DNA of 5,552 nucleotides. It comes from Spirochaetae bacterium HGW-Spirochaetae-9. GTDB taxonomy: Bacteria > Spirochaetota > Spirochaetia > Treponematales > Rectinemataceae. The DNA lies in the NCBI GenBank assembly GCA_002839205.1, contig PGXP01000126.1:1-5552 (forward strand), given 5' to 3'. Numbering within the stretch: position 1 is the stretch's first letter; every line of letters starts with the position of its first letter. The position numbers and the translations under genes are program-made. Under the pieces are notes generated by a model. It was not told the origin of the DNA. It did no database searches and worked only from the letters and a program-made list of their open reading frames with translations. Shown here piece by piece: positions 1 to 5,552 of this stretch.

Positions 1-1
1 C

Positions 2-88
2 TTCATCCAGCAGTGGCAATCAAAATTGCTGAAGAATAGCACAAGCGAGCTGCAGAAAATAATGAAAGAAAGGAGTGAGTATGAGTAA
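2..88 (+). CDS. C-terminal end of an upstream gene, unidentified (5' truncated)
   Basis: An open frame enters from the left edge and codes for 28 residues ending in ...KERSEYE before a TAA at 86-88. The other two forward frames close early, at about 30-39. The tail is polar and helix-like (Q, K, E and S rich) with no recognisable motif. Its stop codon overlaps the ATG of the next gene in the string ATGAGTAA (81-88), the geometry of translationally coupled operon genes, and that is the main reason to believe it is real. Nothing can be said about function. It may be related to its downstream neighbour, since small proteins of that kind often occur in clusters, but this is inference. Confidence 0.5.
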   Translation, partial: FIQQWQSKLLKNSTSELQKIMKERSEYE

Positions 89-578
89 CAGTGTTGGGCA
101 AGAACTGTTGAATGTCCCATTCGCGGAAATGGTAACAAAGCTCGGTCTTGGCATTGCGAATGCCCAAACTCAATTGGATACGAACTCCGCTAAAGTGGCG
201 AAGTTCATGGCAGATACGAAAATTCCTCTCCCGAGCATTAAAGACCCTACTAAAACAATTGAGTTTCCGTTGATATCGATGGGATTCTTCCCGGGATTCT
301 ATCAGTTCACCGAATCGGTCATAGAGGTAAAGATGGCCATTACGATGGCTACCTCGACTGAAAAGAGCGTATCCGCTTCGGCAAAAGCGGGCTGGGGACC
401 TTTTTCAGCATCGGTCAATGCTTCCTACTCGAGCAAATATGATTATAAAGTGGAAGGCTCCAGCCTCCTGCGCGTTAAGCTTGCTCCGGTACCGCCTCCC
501 GCGATTTTACAAGAGTATATGGAGGCATTGGTAGAGAAGATGTCGGATGAAATTTCGAAAGAAAAGGAACCGACGTAA
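81..578 (+). CDS. DUF2589-like small protein of unknown function
   Basis: This gene encodes a 165-residue protein without signal peptide or clear membrane segment, so probably cytoplasmic. The ATG at 81 is preferred over the in-frame GTG at 75 because AAAGGAG (69-75) lies 5 bases before it, and the GTG would sit inside that ribosome binding site. Visible parts are a helical N-terminus (about 1-45), a hydrophobic strand-rich stretch around residues 58-90 (FPLISMGFF, then VIEVKMAITMA), a Ser/Ala/Gly-rich centre (94-118, with WGPFSASVNASYSSKY), a VEGSSLLRVKLAPVPPPAIL block (124-143) and a charged C-terminal helix. The beta-rich middle followed by a Ser/Ala-rich repeat-like stretch resembles DUF2589 proteins and the small proteins encoded beside them. 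This is pattern recognition from memory, not a search. The role is unknown. It overlaps the upstream gene by 8 bases, suggesting coupling. Its base composition is visibly more A/T-rich than the genes to the right. Confidence 0.8.
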   Translation: MSNSVGQELLNVPFAEMVTKLGLGIANAQTQLDTNSAKVAKFMADTKIPLPSIKDPTKTIEFPLISMGFFPGFYQFTESVIEVKMAITMATSTEKSVSASAKAGWGPFSASVNASYSSKYDYKVEGSSLLRVKLAPVPPPAILQEYMEALVEKMSDEISKEKEPT

Positions 579-599
579 TAAAGATGTAGCATTGCTGAA

Positions 600-643
600 A
601 CAAGGCTTGCGGTCCTACTGTCTTTCCGAGAACGCAAGCTTGT
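600..643. terminator. Hairpin between convergent genes, possible bidirectional terminator
   Basis: ACAAG-G-CTTGCG (600-611) pairs with CGCAAG-CTTGT (633-643), giving 11 base pairs with one bulged G and a 21-base loop. It lies 21 bases after the stop of the DUF2589-like gene and directly after the stop of the convergent MFS gene. Neither side has a strong T-run (TCTACTTCATT on the plus side, TTTCAGC on the minus side), so efficiency as an intrinsic terminator is doubtful. Position is the main support. Confidence 0.45.
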
Positions 644-645
644 GT

Positions 646-1863
646 CTACTTCATTGATCGGGATTCCGGACGCGCCGGCGATACCTCTCTTCCGAAAGCG
701 GCGAACAACAAGGTACCCAGGGCGCCACAGGCCGCGGCCACAAGGAAATTGGCGGCGGGAGCGATATTCCACAGCCACGCACTCGACAGTGCGGCTATCG
801 ACACAATGATATCCCTGATCAGGTAATAGGCTCCGAAGGTCCTGGCCTTCGCGTCCTCCGGCGCGAGGTCCATGATGAGGGCTTTGCGTGTTGGTTCCCC
901 GAATTCCTTGAGTCCCCTGATGATGAAGGCGATGACGAAGGTCGCGAAAGAGTGCGAGAAGAGGAGTACGAGAGGAAAGAGGGTAAAGAATACGAAGGTC
1001 ATCAACACGAAAGGCTTTTTCCCGTACCGATCCGCCATCCATGCGACGGGGATGTAGACGAGCATCGCGGTGGCCATCTCGATCGTCGTGAGAATACCGA
1101 ACTGCAGAGGCGTGAGGTGGTTGTTTTCCACCGCCCAGATGACGACGAAGGCGTAGGGTATCTGTTCGGCGAAGCGGATGAGGATATCGCTCGCCAGGAG
1201 GCTCTTGAGCGCCGGGTTGAATAGATTGCGAACGCTTTTAGGCGTCTTGTCGACCGGTTTTTGTTCGTCGATGTCGTCGGCCATGAACCGGTGCAGGAGC
1301 GCCAGCGCGATGATGCCCATGAGGAACGCCGCGCCGAAGGCTACCCTGACGCCCTGGATGCGGCCGTATGCTCCGATGAGAATGCCGCCGACGATAGGTC
1401 CGAGCGCCATGGGGATGCGGCGAACGAAGGAATGGATCGATACGCCCAAGCTTCGCCTCTCCTTGGGTACGGTCTTGGCGACAAGGCTCATGATCGCCGG
1501 AAGCGAGATGGCCGTCCATGAGATGAAGAAGATCGACCCGACGAGCACCATCTGCCAGGCTGGGAAGAGAATCACTAAAAGGTAGCCGAAGAGCGCGACG
1601 ATGGTGAAAAGCTCGAGAGAGCGCTTGTGACCGATGCGATCCGCGAGCCAGCCGCCTGGAAAGGAATAGAGCGCCGAGAGCAGGTTGTCCATCGAATTGA
1701 GGAACCCGACCGACCAAGTGCTGCCACCGAGCGCCAGCAGGTACAGGGGAAGAAAGCGTTCCGCCATTTTTTCGCCCATGCCGACGATGACGACGAGAAG
1801 CAGCATCGTGGTCATGTTCGCGTTTTTCGAGAACAATTGCGTAAACCGCGAAAGCCATTTCAT
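646..1863 (-). CDS. Major facilitator superfamily (MFS) transporter, substrate unknown
   Basis: This gene encodes a 405-residue polytopic inner-membrane protein, the usual length for a 12-helix MFS carrier. Supporting motifs are the loop 2-3 signature GGWLADRIGHKR (residues 70-81), its second-half counterpart AWMADRYGKK (274-283), and a glycine/proline pattern GPIVGG in helix 5 (155-160). A charged linker (about 194-215, DDIDEQKPVDK) separates the two six-helix halves. A conserved-looking stretch RGLKEFGEPTRKALIMD with a following R...G (317-344) lies in the second half. The ATG at 1863 is preceded by AGGT-rich GGAGGT (complement of 1869-1874) at 5-base spacing. The gene follows the flavoreductase on the same strand, with a strong terminator between them and no convincing promoter of its own in the remaining gap. 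MFS carriers move small solutes by proton-coupled or facilitated transport. The substrate cannot be read from sequence. Carriage of an electron acceptor, its product or a drug is possible, and the adjacency is only suggestive. Confidence 0.9.
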   Translation of the reverse strand: MKWLSRFTQLFSKNANMTTMLLLVVIVGMGEKMAERFLPLYLLALGGSTWSVGFLNSMDNLLSALYSFPGGWLADRIGHKRSLELFTIVALFGYLLVILFPAWQMVLVGSIFFISWTAISLPAIMSLVAKTVPKERRSLGVSIHSFVRRIPMALGPIVGGILIGAYGRIQGVRVAFGAAFLMGIIALALLHRFMADDIDEQKPVDKTPKSVRNLFNPALKSLLASDILIRFAEQIPYAFVVIWAVENNHLTPLQFGILTTIEMATAMLVYIPVAWMADRYGKKPFVLMTFVFFTLFPLVLLFSHSFATFVIAFIIRGLKEFGEPTRKALIMDLAPEDAKARTFGAYYLIRDIIVSIAALSSAWLWNIAPAANFLVAAACGALGTLLFAAFGREVSPARPESRSMK

Positions 1864-1904
1864 GCTTTACCTCCAACACCTCAAGCATTGTGTGCAATAT
1901 TTAC

Positions 1905-1946
1905 CTTGAAAAACAATGAGCCCATCTGTCTGAACAGGTGGGCTCA
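1905..1946 (-). terminator. Rho-independent terminator of the flavoreductase gene
   Basis: Read on the minus strand, TGAGCCCACCTGT (1946-1934), a 4-base loop (1933-1930) and ACAGATGGGCTCA (1929-1917) form a 13-bp stem with a single mismatch-type pair. TTGTTTTTC (1916-1908) follows at once. The T-run lies only on the minus-strand exit side, which fixes the orientation. It sits 27 bases after the stop codon of the flavoreductase and 44 bases or more before the MFS start, so most transcripts should end before the MFS gene. Confidence 0.9.
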
Positions 1947-1973
1947 TCACAGGTAGCGAAGGTATCGCAGAGC

Positions 1974-4229
1974 TTATTTCTTGAGCGCCGCGGCGATCTC
2001 CTCGCCCGCGATCTTGCCTGAGGTAAAAGCGTAGCCCTGGGCGACGCCGCCATAATTCGCGTAACCTTTCTTGTTCGTGAAGAGCACGCCCATGGAGTCA
2101 GTACCGACCGCGTAGAGGCCGTCCAGGGTTTTGCCGCCCTTCTTGAGAACCTGCATCTTGGCGTTGACGTCCAATCCAGCGCAGACGCTGTAGATGTAGG
2201 GGGCTCCGGTGACGGCGACATAGTATTCACTGCTCGCGCTCGGCGCGCCGAGCCTTTCGAAGCGCTGTACTGGCTTTCCGAAGGGATCGCTGCCCTTGGC
2301 GCCGGCGCCGTAACCCTCGATCGACGCGAGGAGAGCCTTTTCGGTCATGCGTCCATTGTTGATCGCGGCAACCAGGCCCTTGATGCTGTCTGACTTGTAG
2401 ATGAAGCCCCGTTTCATACCCTCTTCCACTACCCGATCGATATTGGACAGGGGAACGTTGGCCTTCACTCCGCCCTGGGAGAGGTAGCGTCCGGAAGCCG
2501 TCACGCCGAAGCCTTTCTGGCGAAGGGCGTCGATCTGCTCCTTCGAGAAAATCGTGAAGTACTTGGAGCCGACCTTGTAGGCGTTCATGGCTATGTTTTC
2601 TTCATTGATGAAGCGGGCACCGGACTGGTCGACGGCAAGGACTTCGGGTGAGCAGATCATGCCGTAGGGGATATCGTTGTCCATCGGATTGTCGAACTTC
2701 GTGATGATGGAGTAGGGGGCTACGAAATGGGACATGGGAGGCATGTCGATGTTCTTGGTGGCGGCTCCCTGCTCGGTGGCCATGAGGATGCCGGCGCCAT
2801 CGTTCTGGGCCATGCCGTACAGCTTCCAGGATTCGCCGAGGTATTTCTTCATCATGCTCTCGCTGCCGCCGAAGCCTCCGGTGGCGAGGACAACGGCCTT
2901 GGCGTGTATCGTCATCGTTCCGCCGTCCCTGGTTGTGGCCTGGACTCCGACCGCCTTGCCGTTCTTCATGAGGAGCTTGGTCGCCTCGGTTTCGAGGAAG
3001 TACTGGCCGCCCAGTTCGTCGGTAAATTTTTTGTAGGCAGCCGCGAAGTAGTCCTCGGTGAGGGCCTTGCTGCCCACATAGGAGGTGAATATTGCCCATT
3101 TACCCCCGACAAAGCCGACGGCGGGGGTGAATTTGAAGCCGTAGCCGCCCAGCCAATCGATGACCTCGCCCGATTTGTCCATGACCTTTTTGATGATCTC
3201 CGTCTTGGATTCCTGGATGCCGTCGATCTTCGTATACTCGACCCAGTCCTTGAACAGGGCTTCGTCGTCGACGAGCTTTTCGCCGGCCACCTTGACCCTC
3301 TTCGTGGCGGAAATGGGGTCCTGCCAGTTCTGTATCTCGGCCTTCACCTGGGACGGCACGTTGATGCCCATCGGTCCCGAAGTGACCGCGGCCGTTCCGC
3401 CCCACTTCGCCGCCTTGTCGATGGCGATAACCTTAAGGCTCTGCTCGGCTGCGCTCATGGCCGCCGCCATTCCGGAGCCGCCCATTCCCACGATGACGAC
3501 ATCAGCCGTGTATTCCTGGTTCTTCTTTGCCGGAGCTGAGGCTTTGCGATAGAGAGCGGCCTCGGTCGCTCCAGCCTGCACGGCGCAATTCCTCACGGCG
3601 TCGATGAGGGCGTTGGAAGTCGATGTCGCCCCGGTGAGGGCGTCGACGGCCAGGGATTGGGCTTCGATGATCCTGGGGACGAGCTTGGCCTGGACGACCT
3701 GGGGCATTCCGTTGGTTTCCCCATTCTTGCCTATCGTGATCGCGGTGATTTTATTCCCCGCGATGCTGACGGAAACAGCCATCGGGGTCAGGAGGTTGAA
3801 TCCCTTTGCCGTTGCCTGATATTCGCCATCTTTCATCGTCAGTACGTCGGCGCCCTTGCCCATGGCCTGGGAGAGGGCCTGACCGGCGGCCAACTTGACC
3901 GCGTTGCTTGTATAGGTAGCCCCCGAGATGCTGTCGACCTCGGAAGTCTGGGCTTTGAGCATGAGAGGAGGAAGTTCATCCAGCGCCATCGATCCGATGC
4001 CCTGCGTTTCCGAAGAGCCTTCGGCTTTTACCTCGGTGATGCTCTTAGTGTCCACGGTGATCTTCACGGTCACAGGACCGCCGAATCCTTCTGCCGTGGC
4101 CGAGTAAGTACCGGGACTGAATTTACCTTTAGCGAGGCTGTCGTTGGATACACAAGAACCGAGTGAAACCAGCAGGAAAACCGACAGCAGCGCGGCTGTC
4201 ATGCGAAGGATTGTGCTTGTACGCTTCAA
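1974..4229 (-). CDS. Flavin-based reductase lipoprotein: two FMN-binding domains plus FAD-binding fumarate/urocanate reductase-type domain
   Basis: This 751-residue flavoenzyme should act outside the cytoplasm, anchored by lipid. The signal peptide MKRTSTILRMTAALLSVFLL ends in lipobox LGSC with Cys26. FMN-binding domain 1 (about 36-125) carries DSISGAT (99-105) and domain 2 (about 132-220) carries DALTGAT (196-202). Both fit the D-x-x-S/T-G-A-T signature at which ApbE attaches FMN to the final Thr in this family. The FAD domain follows with VVIVGMGGSGMAAA (244-257), acidic Asp271, VVLATGGFGG (446-455) and the closing LDGLYAVGTDSMG (702-714). There is no CxxCH heme motif, unlike Shewanella flavocytochrome c, so electrons likely run donor to FMN to FMN to FAD. 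The start is called at TTG 4229: AAAGGAG lies 6 bases upstream, and a good promoter lies between this and the earlier in-frame starts. The fumarate-type catalytic arginine seems absent (RFINEENIAMNA, 539-550), so the acceptor is probably another enoate or unsaturated compound. The class is firm; the substrate is unknown. Confidence 0.9.
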   Translation of the reverse strand: MKRTSTILRMTAALLSVFLLVSLGSCVSNDSLAKGKFSPGTYSATAEGFGGPVTVKITVDTKSITEVKAEGSSETQGIGSMALDELPPLMLKAQTSEVDSISGATYTSNAVKLAAGQALSQAMGKGADVLTMKDGEYQATAKGFNLLTPMAVSVSIAGNKITAITIGKNGETNGMPQVVQAKLVPRIIEAQSLAVDALTGATSTSNALIDAVRNCAVQAGATEAALYRKASAPAKKNQEYTADVVIVGMGGSGMAAAMSAAEQSLKVIAIDKAAKWGGTAAVTSGPMGINVPSQVKAEIQNWQDPISATKRVKVAGEKLVDDEALFKDWVEYTKIDGIQESKTEIIKKVMDKSGEVIDWLGGYGFKFTPAVGFVGGKWAIFTSYVGSKALTEDYFAAAYKKFTDELGGQYFLETEATKLLMKNGKAVGVQATTRDGGTMTIHAKAVVLATGGFGGSESMMKKYLGESWKLYGMAQNDGAGILMATEQGAATKNIDMPPMSHFVAPYSIITKFDNPMDNDIPYGMICSPEVLAVDQSGARFINEENIAMNAYKVGSKYFTIFSKEQIDALRQKGFGVTASGRYLSQGGVKANVPLSNIDRVVEEGMKRGFIYKSDSIKGLVAAINNGRMTEKALLASIEGYGAGAKGSDPFGKPVQRFERLGAPSASSEYYVAVTGAPYIYSVCAGLDVNAKMQVLKKGGKTLDGLYAVGTDSMGVLFTNKKGYANYGGVAQGYAFTSGKIAGEEIAAALKK

Positions 4230-4235
4230 GAGTTG

Positions 4236-4242
4236 CTCCTTT
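4236..4242 (-). promoter_or_regulatory. Ribosome binding site that selects a TTG start
   Basis: On the minus strand AAAGGAG (4242-4236) is followed by CAACTC and then TTG (4229-4227). No comparable site precedes the in-frame ATG at 4280 or the TTG at 4310. The TTG gives a textbook lipoprotein signal peptide beginning MKRTSTIL, closely matching the MKRLIPG start of the divergent paralogue. Confidence 0.85.
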
Positions 4243-4277
4243 TCAGAAGGTGAGGTGGTGTGGAAAATAAAACAATT

Positions 4278-4307
4278 CATATAGATACAGAAAGACCTAT
4301 TTGTCAA
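4278..4307 (-). promoter_or_regulatory. Sigma-70-type promoter for the 751-residue flavoreductase
   Basis: The minus strand shows a perfect -35 TTGACA (4307-4302), an 18-base spacer and a moderate -10 TATATG (4283-4278). Transcription would begin near 4271, giving a leader of about 40 bases that contains the ribosome binding site. The -35 lies inside the imperfect palindrome CTATTTGTCAACAAGATAG (4297-4315). Confidence 0.65.
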
Positions 4308-4315
4308 CAAGATAG
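4297..4315. promoter_or_regulatory. Imperfect palindrome over the -35 box, candidate operator
   Basis: CTAT-TTGT-CA-ACAA-(G)-ATAG is symmetric about 4305/4306 except for one inserted G. It overlaps the -35 of the leftward promoter, where bound protein would block polymerase. No known regulator consensus was recognised. The arms are short and the region is A/T-rich, so chance is possible. Confidence 0.3.
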
Positions 4316-4330
4316 TGATGGCTAATCACT
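4314..4330. promoter_or_regulatory. Inverted repeat AGTGAT-N5-ATCACT, candidate activator site
   Basis: AGTGAT (4314-4319) and ATCACT (4325-4330) are perfect inverted arms with a 5-base centre. The centre lies about 51 bases upstream of the predicted leftward transcription start, in the range used by activators. The arms recall the GTGA/TCAC half-sites of the Crp/Fnr family, but the spacing differs by one base from TGTGA-N6-TCACA. A weak match, offered as a candidate only. Confidence 0.35.
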
Positions 4331-4354
4331 GAAAACTTATAAATAAACTAAACC

Positions 4355-4422
4355 TGCCTTAAAATGGTGGATATTTTTATATATAATTCGATATTTATAA
4401 AAAATTCACGAATTTTCAGGCA
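4355..4422. repeat. Long-spaced inverted repeat enclosing an A/T-rich core in the divergent region
   Basis: TGCCTTAAAAT (4355-4365) and ATTTTCAGGCA (4412-4422) are inverted copies with 10 of 11 positions matching, separated by 46 bases of almost pure A/T (ATATTTTTATATATAATTCG and similar). The inner flanks can also pair (ATTTTTATA near 4373 with TATAAAAAAT near 4396). This could be paired regulator sites around a bendable A/T tract or a cruciform. The function is inferred only. Confidence 0.4.
4401..4416. promoter_or_regulatory. Perfect palindrome AAAATTC-AC-GAATTTT, candidate operator
   Basis: Seven-base perfect arms (4401-4407 and 4410-4416) flank a 2-base centre. It lies 12 bases upstream of the rightward -35 box and overlaps the right arm of the longer repeat. 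The spacing to the predicted start (about -56) suits a regulator site. No regulator is identified, and A/T-rich sequence makes such palindromes fairly common. Confidence 0.35.
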
Positions 4423-4428
4423 AAAAAA

Positions 4429-4458
4429 TTGACTGTCTATAGGCCTCTCGGATATTCT
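4429..4458 (+). promoter_or_regulatory. Sigma-70-type promoter for the rightward flavoreductase
   Basis: TTGACT (4429-4434), an 18-base spacer and TATTCT (4453-4458) make a good -35/-10 pair. It is preceded by an A-run (4422-4428) that could act as an UP-like element. Transcription would start near 4465, about 28 bases before the chosen ATG, with the AGGAGG site (4480-4485) in the leader. Confidence 0.7.
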
Positions 4459-4492
4459 AGCTGAAATTTCTACTTTCTCAGGAGGATGTATG

Positions 4493-5552
4493 ATGAAACG
4501 CTTAATTCCGGGAATTGCAATCGTGCTGATGGCGCTCGCCATCTTTGGCTGCGCGTCGGACGCCGCGAAGGTTTCCGCCCTTGTGGATGGCACTTATGAG
4601 GGCAGCGCCAGAGGCATGCAGGGGCCGATCAAGGTCCAGGTAGTGGTCGCCGCCGCCCGGATCGCCTCTGTAAACATTCTTTCGTCAAAAGAAACCCCCT
4701 ATGTGGCCAAGGTCGCACTGGAGAGGATTCCCGCCCGTATCGTCGAAACCCAGAGCCTTAAGATCGACTCCGTCACCGGGGCTACCCTCGCCAGCAACGG
4801 CATCAAGAACGCGGTAGCCGATGCGGCCAAGAAAGCCGGATTCGATGTCGCGGCGCTGCGTGCTAAGGAAGTAAAGGTAACCCCGAAAGCCCCTCAGACC
4901 TGGAACACCGATGTCCTCGTCATCGGAGCGGGTGGAGCCGGCCTCAGCGCGGCCTTGAGCGCCGCCCAGACGGGCGCGAAGGTCATCCTCATCGAGAAGG
5001 GTTCCGTGATCGGCGGAAACACCATGATGGCAGGCGCCGCGTACAACGCGGTCGACCCCGAAGCCCAGTCGACGATGAAGCTGACCAAGGCGCAGAAATC
5101 GTCGATGGACGCGTATCTGGCCCTCGAAATGGCCGACCCGGCCCTGATGTTCGACAGATATCCCGAGTGGAAGCCGGTACTTGAACAGTTGAAAGCCGAT
5201 ATCAAGAGTTTCTATGCCGCAAACCAGAACAAGACCCTCGGCGTCGACATGACGGGCTTTGATTCCATCGCCCTCCATATGTGGCACATTTATACGGGCG
5301 GCCTCAGGAAGATGGACGACGGCAGCTGGATCGCGCCCAGGATCGAACTGGCCCGCAAACTGGCCGAGAGCGCTCTCGACAGCCTGAAGTGGATGGACAG
5401 CCTCGGACTCAAGGCACAGTACGGCGCAACCAGCAATTACGGCGGAGCGACAGGCCTTTCAACCGTCCTCGGCGCCATGTGGCCCCGCACCCACACCTTC
5501 ATGACCGGCGCGCAGCGCATTCCGCAGCTGGAGCTGAAGGCGAACGAGTTCG
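4493..5552 (+). CDS. Second flavin reductase lipoprotein, FMN-binding plus FAD-binding (fumarate/urocanate reductase type), 3' truncated
   Basis: The frame stays open to the window edge, with 353 residues visible. Of the tandem ATGs at 4490 and 4493 the second is preferred, 7 bases after AGGAGG (4480-4485); using the first adds one Met. The signal peptide MKRLIPGIAIVLMALAIFGC has a lipobox ending at Cys20. One FMN-binding domain follows (about 32-115) with the ApbE-type attachment site DSVTGAT (92-98). The FAD domain then opens with VLVIGAGGAGLSAA (141-154) and acidic Glu168. Later come IGGNTMMAGAAYNAVD (173-188), a W-x-DSLGL segment (300-306) and GGATGLSTVLGAMWPRTH (317-334), all in the order seen in flavocytochrome c and urocanate reductases. 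These enzymes reduce double bonds of small carboxylates with electrons passed through bound FMN. The catalytic arginine region lies beyond the window, so the substrate cannot be judged. It is divergent from, and paralogous to, the 751-residue gene, but has one FMN domain instead of two. The class is well supported. Confidence 0.92.
   Translation, partial: MKRLIPGIAIVLMALAIFGCASDAAKVSALVDGTYEGSARGMQGPIKVQVVVAAARIASVNILSSKETPYVAKVALERIPARIVETQSLKIDSVTGATLASNGIKNAVADAAKKAGFDVAALRAKEVKVTPKAPQTWNTDVLVIGAGGAGLSAALSAAQTGAKVILIEKGSVIGGNTMMAGAAYNAVDPEAQSTMKLTKAQKSSMDAYLALEMADPALMFDRYPEWKPVLEQLKADIKSFYAANQNKTLGVDMTGFDSIALHMWHIYTGGLRKMDDGSWIAPRIELARKLAESALDSLKWMDSLGLKAQYGATSNYGGATGLSTVLGAMWPRTHTFMTGAQRIPQLELKANEF

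Noticed and set aside
443..1042. Minus-strand open frame bridging the DUF2589-like and MFS genes
   Set aside because: It overlaps two better-supported genes and the hairpin between them, and has low-complexity Arg-rich translation without motifs.
1238..1897. Open frame of 219 codons on the minus strand
   Set aside because: Out of frame within the MFS gene, rich in Arg and His, with no membrane helices or domain; typical frame shadow.
1887..1898. Short inverted repeat ATTG-TGTG-CAAT upstream of the MFS start
   Set aside because: Arms of only four bases, no associated promoter; expected by chance.
2727..3539. Open frame of 270 codons on the plus strand
   Set aside because: It lies entirely opposite the FAD domain of the 751-residue flavoenzyme, whose motifs are unmistakable. 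It lacks a recognisable domain and is a shadow of GC-rich coding sequence.
1974..4229. Possible flavocytochrome c with heme
   Set aside because: No CxxCH motif is present anywhere in the protein; the N-terminal part is FMN-binding domains instead.
4348..4593. Minus-strand open frame of 81 codons across the divergent promoter region
   Set aside because: It begins inside the signal-peptide region of the rightward gene and covers its promoter and ribosome binding site; no domain or good ribosome binding site of its own.
4685..5287. Minus-strand open frame of 200 codons (and a shorter one at 4894-5205)
   Set aside because: Antisense to the clearly recognisable FMN/FAD lipoprotein gene running rightward from 4493.
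1..5552. tRNA, rRNA, CRISPR array, insertion sequence or attachment site
   Set aside because: No repeat-spacer pattern, transposase-like frame, terminal inverted repeats or structured RNA gene was seen on either strand.

Overview
The window looks like a bacterial chromosome segment built around periplasmic or extracytoplasmic flavoenzymes. Two lipoprotein flavin reductases sit head to head, an MFS transporter lies downstream of one of them, and an unrelated, more A/T-rich small gene occupies the left edge. Lipobox signal peptides, Shine-Dalgarno-led starts, sigma-70-like promoters and an intrinsic terminator show it is bacterial. Multi-domain FMN/FAD lipoproteins without heme motifs are typical of anaerobic or fermentative bacteria (spirochaetes, Bacillota and gut anaerobes are candidates), but the phylum cannot be fixed from the sequence alone.

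Layout. Positions 2-88 (+) are the end of an unidentified gene whose stop overlaps the start of the next gene. Positions 81-578 (+) encode a 165-residue DUF2589-like protein of unknown function. A hairpin at 600-643 separates this unit from a convergent MFS transporter (646-1863, -). Positions 1864-1973 hold a strong minus-strand intrinsic terminator. Positions 1974-4229 (-) encode a 751-residue lipoprotein with two FMN-attachment domains followed by a fumarate/urocanate reductase-type FAD domain. The start is called at an internal TTG because ribosome binding site, promoter and signal peptide all agree on it. Positions 4230-4492 are an A/T-rich divergent control region with one promoter per direction and several palindromes. 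From 4493 (+) to the window end runs a second, truncated reductase lipoprotein with one FMN domain and the first part of a FAD domain.

How it could work together. The family model is that electrons pass from a membrane donor to covalently bound FMN, then to FAD, then to an unsaturated organic acceptor outside the cytoplasm. The 751-residue enzyme appears to lack the Arg/His residues that fumarate reductases use, so its acceptor is probably not fumarate. The MFS protein might carry a substrate or product, but the terminator between the two genes argues against one tight operon. No ApbE flavin transferase, cytochrome or quinol dehydrogenase is visible, so those partners must lie elsewhere.
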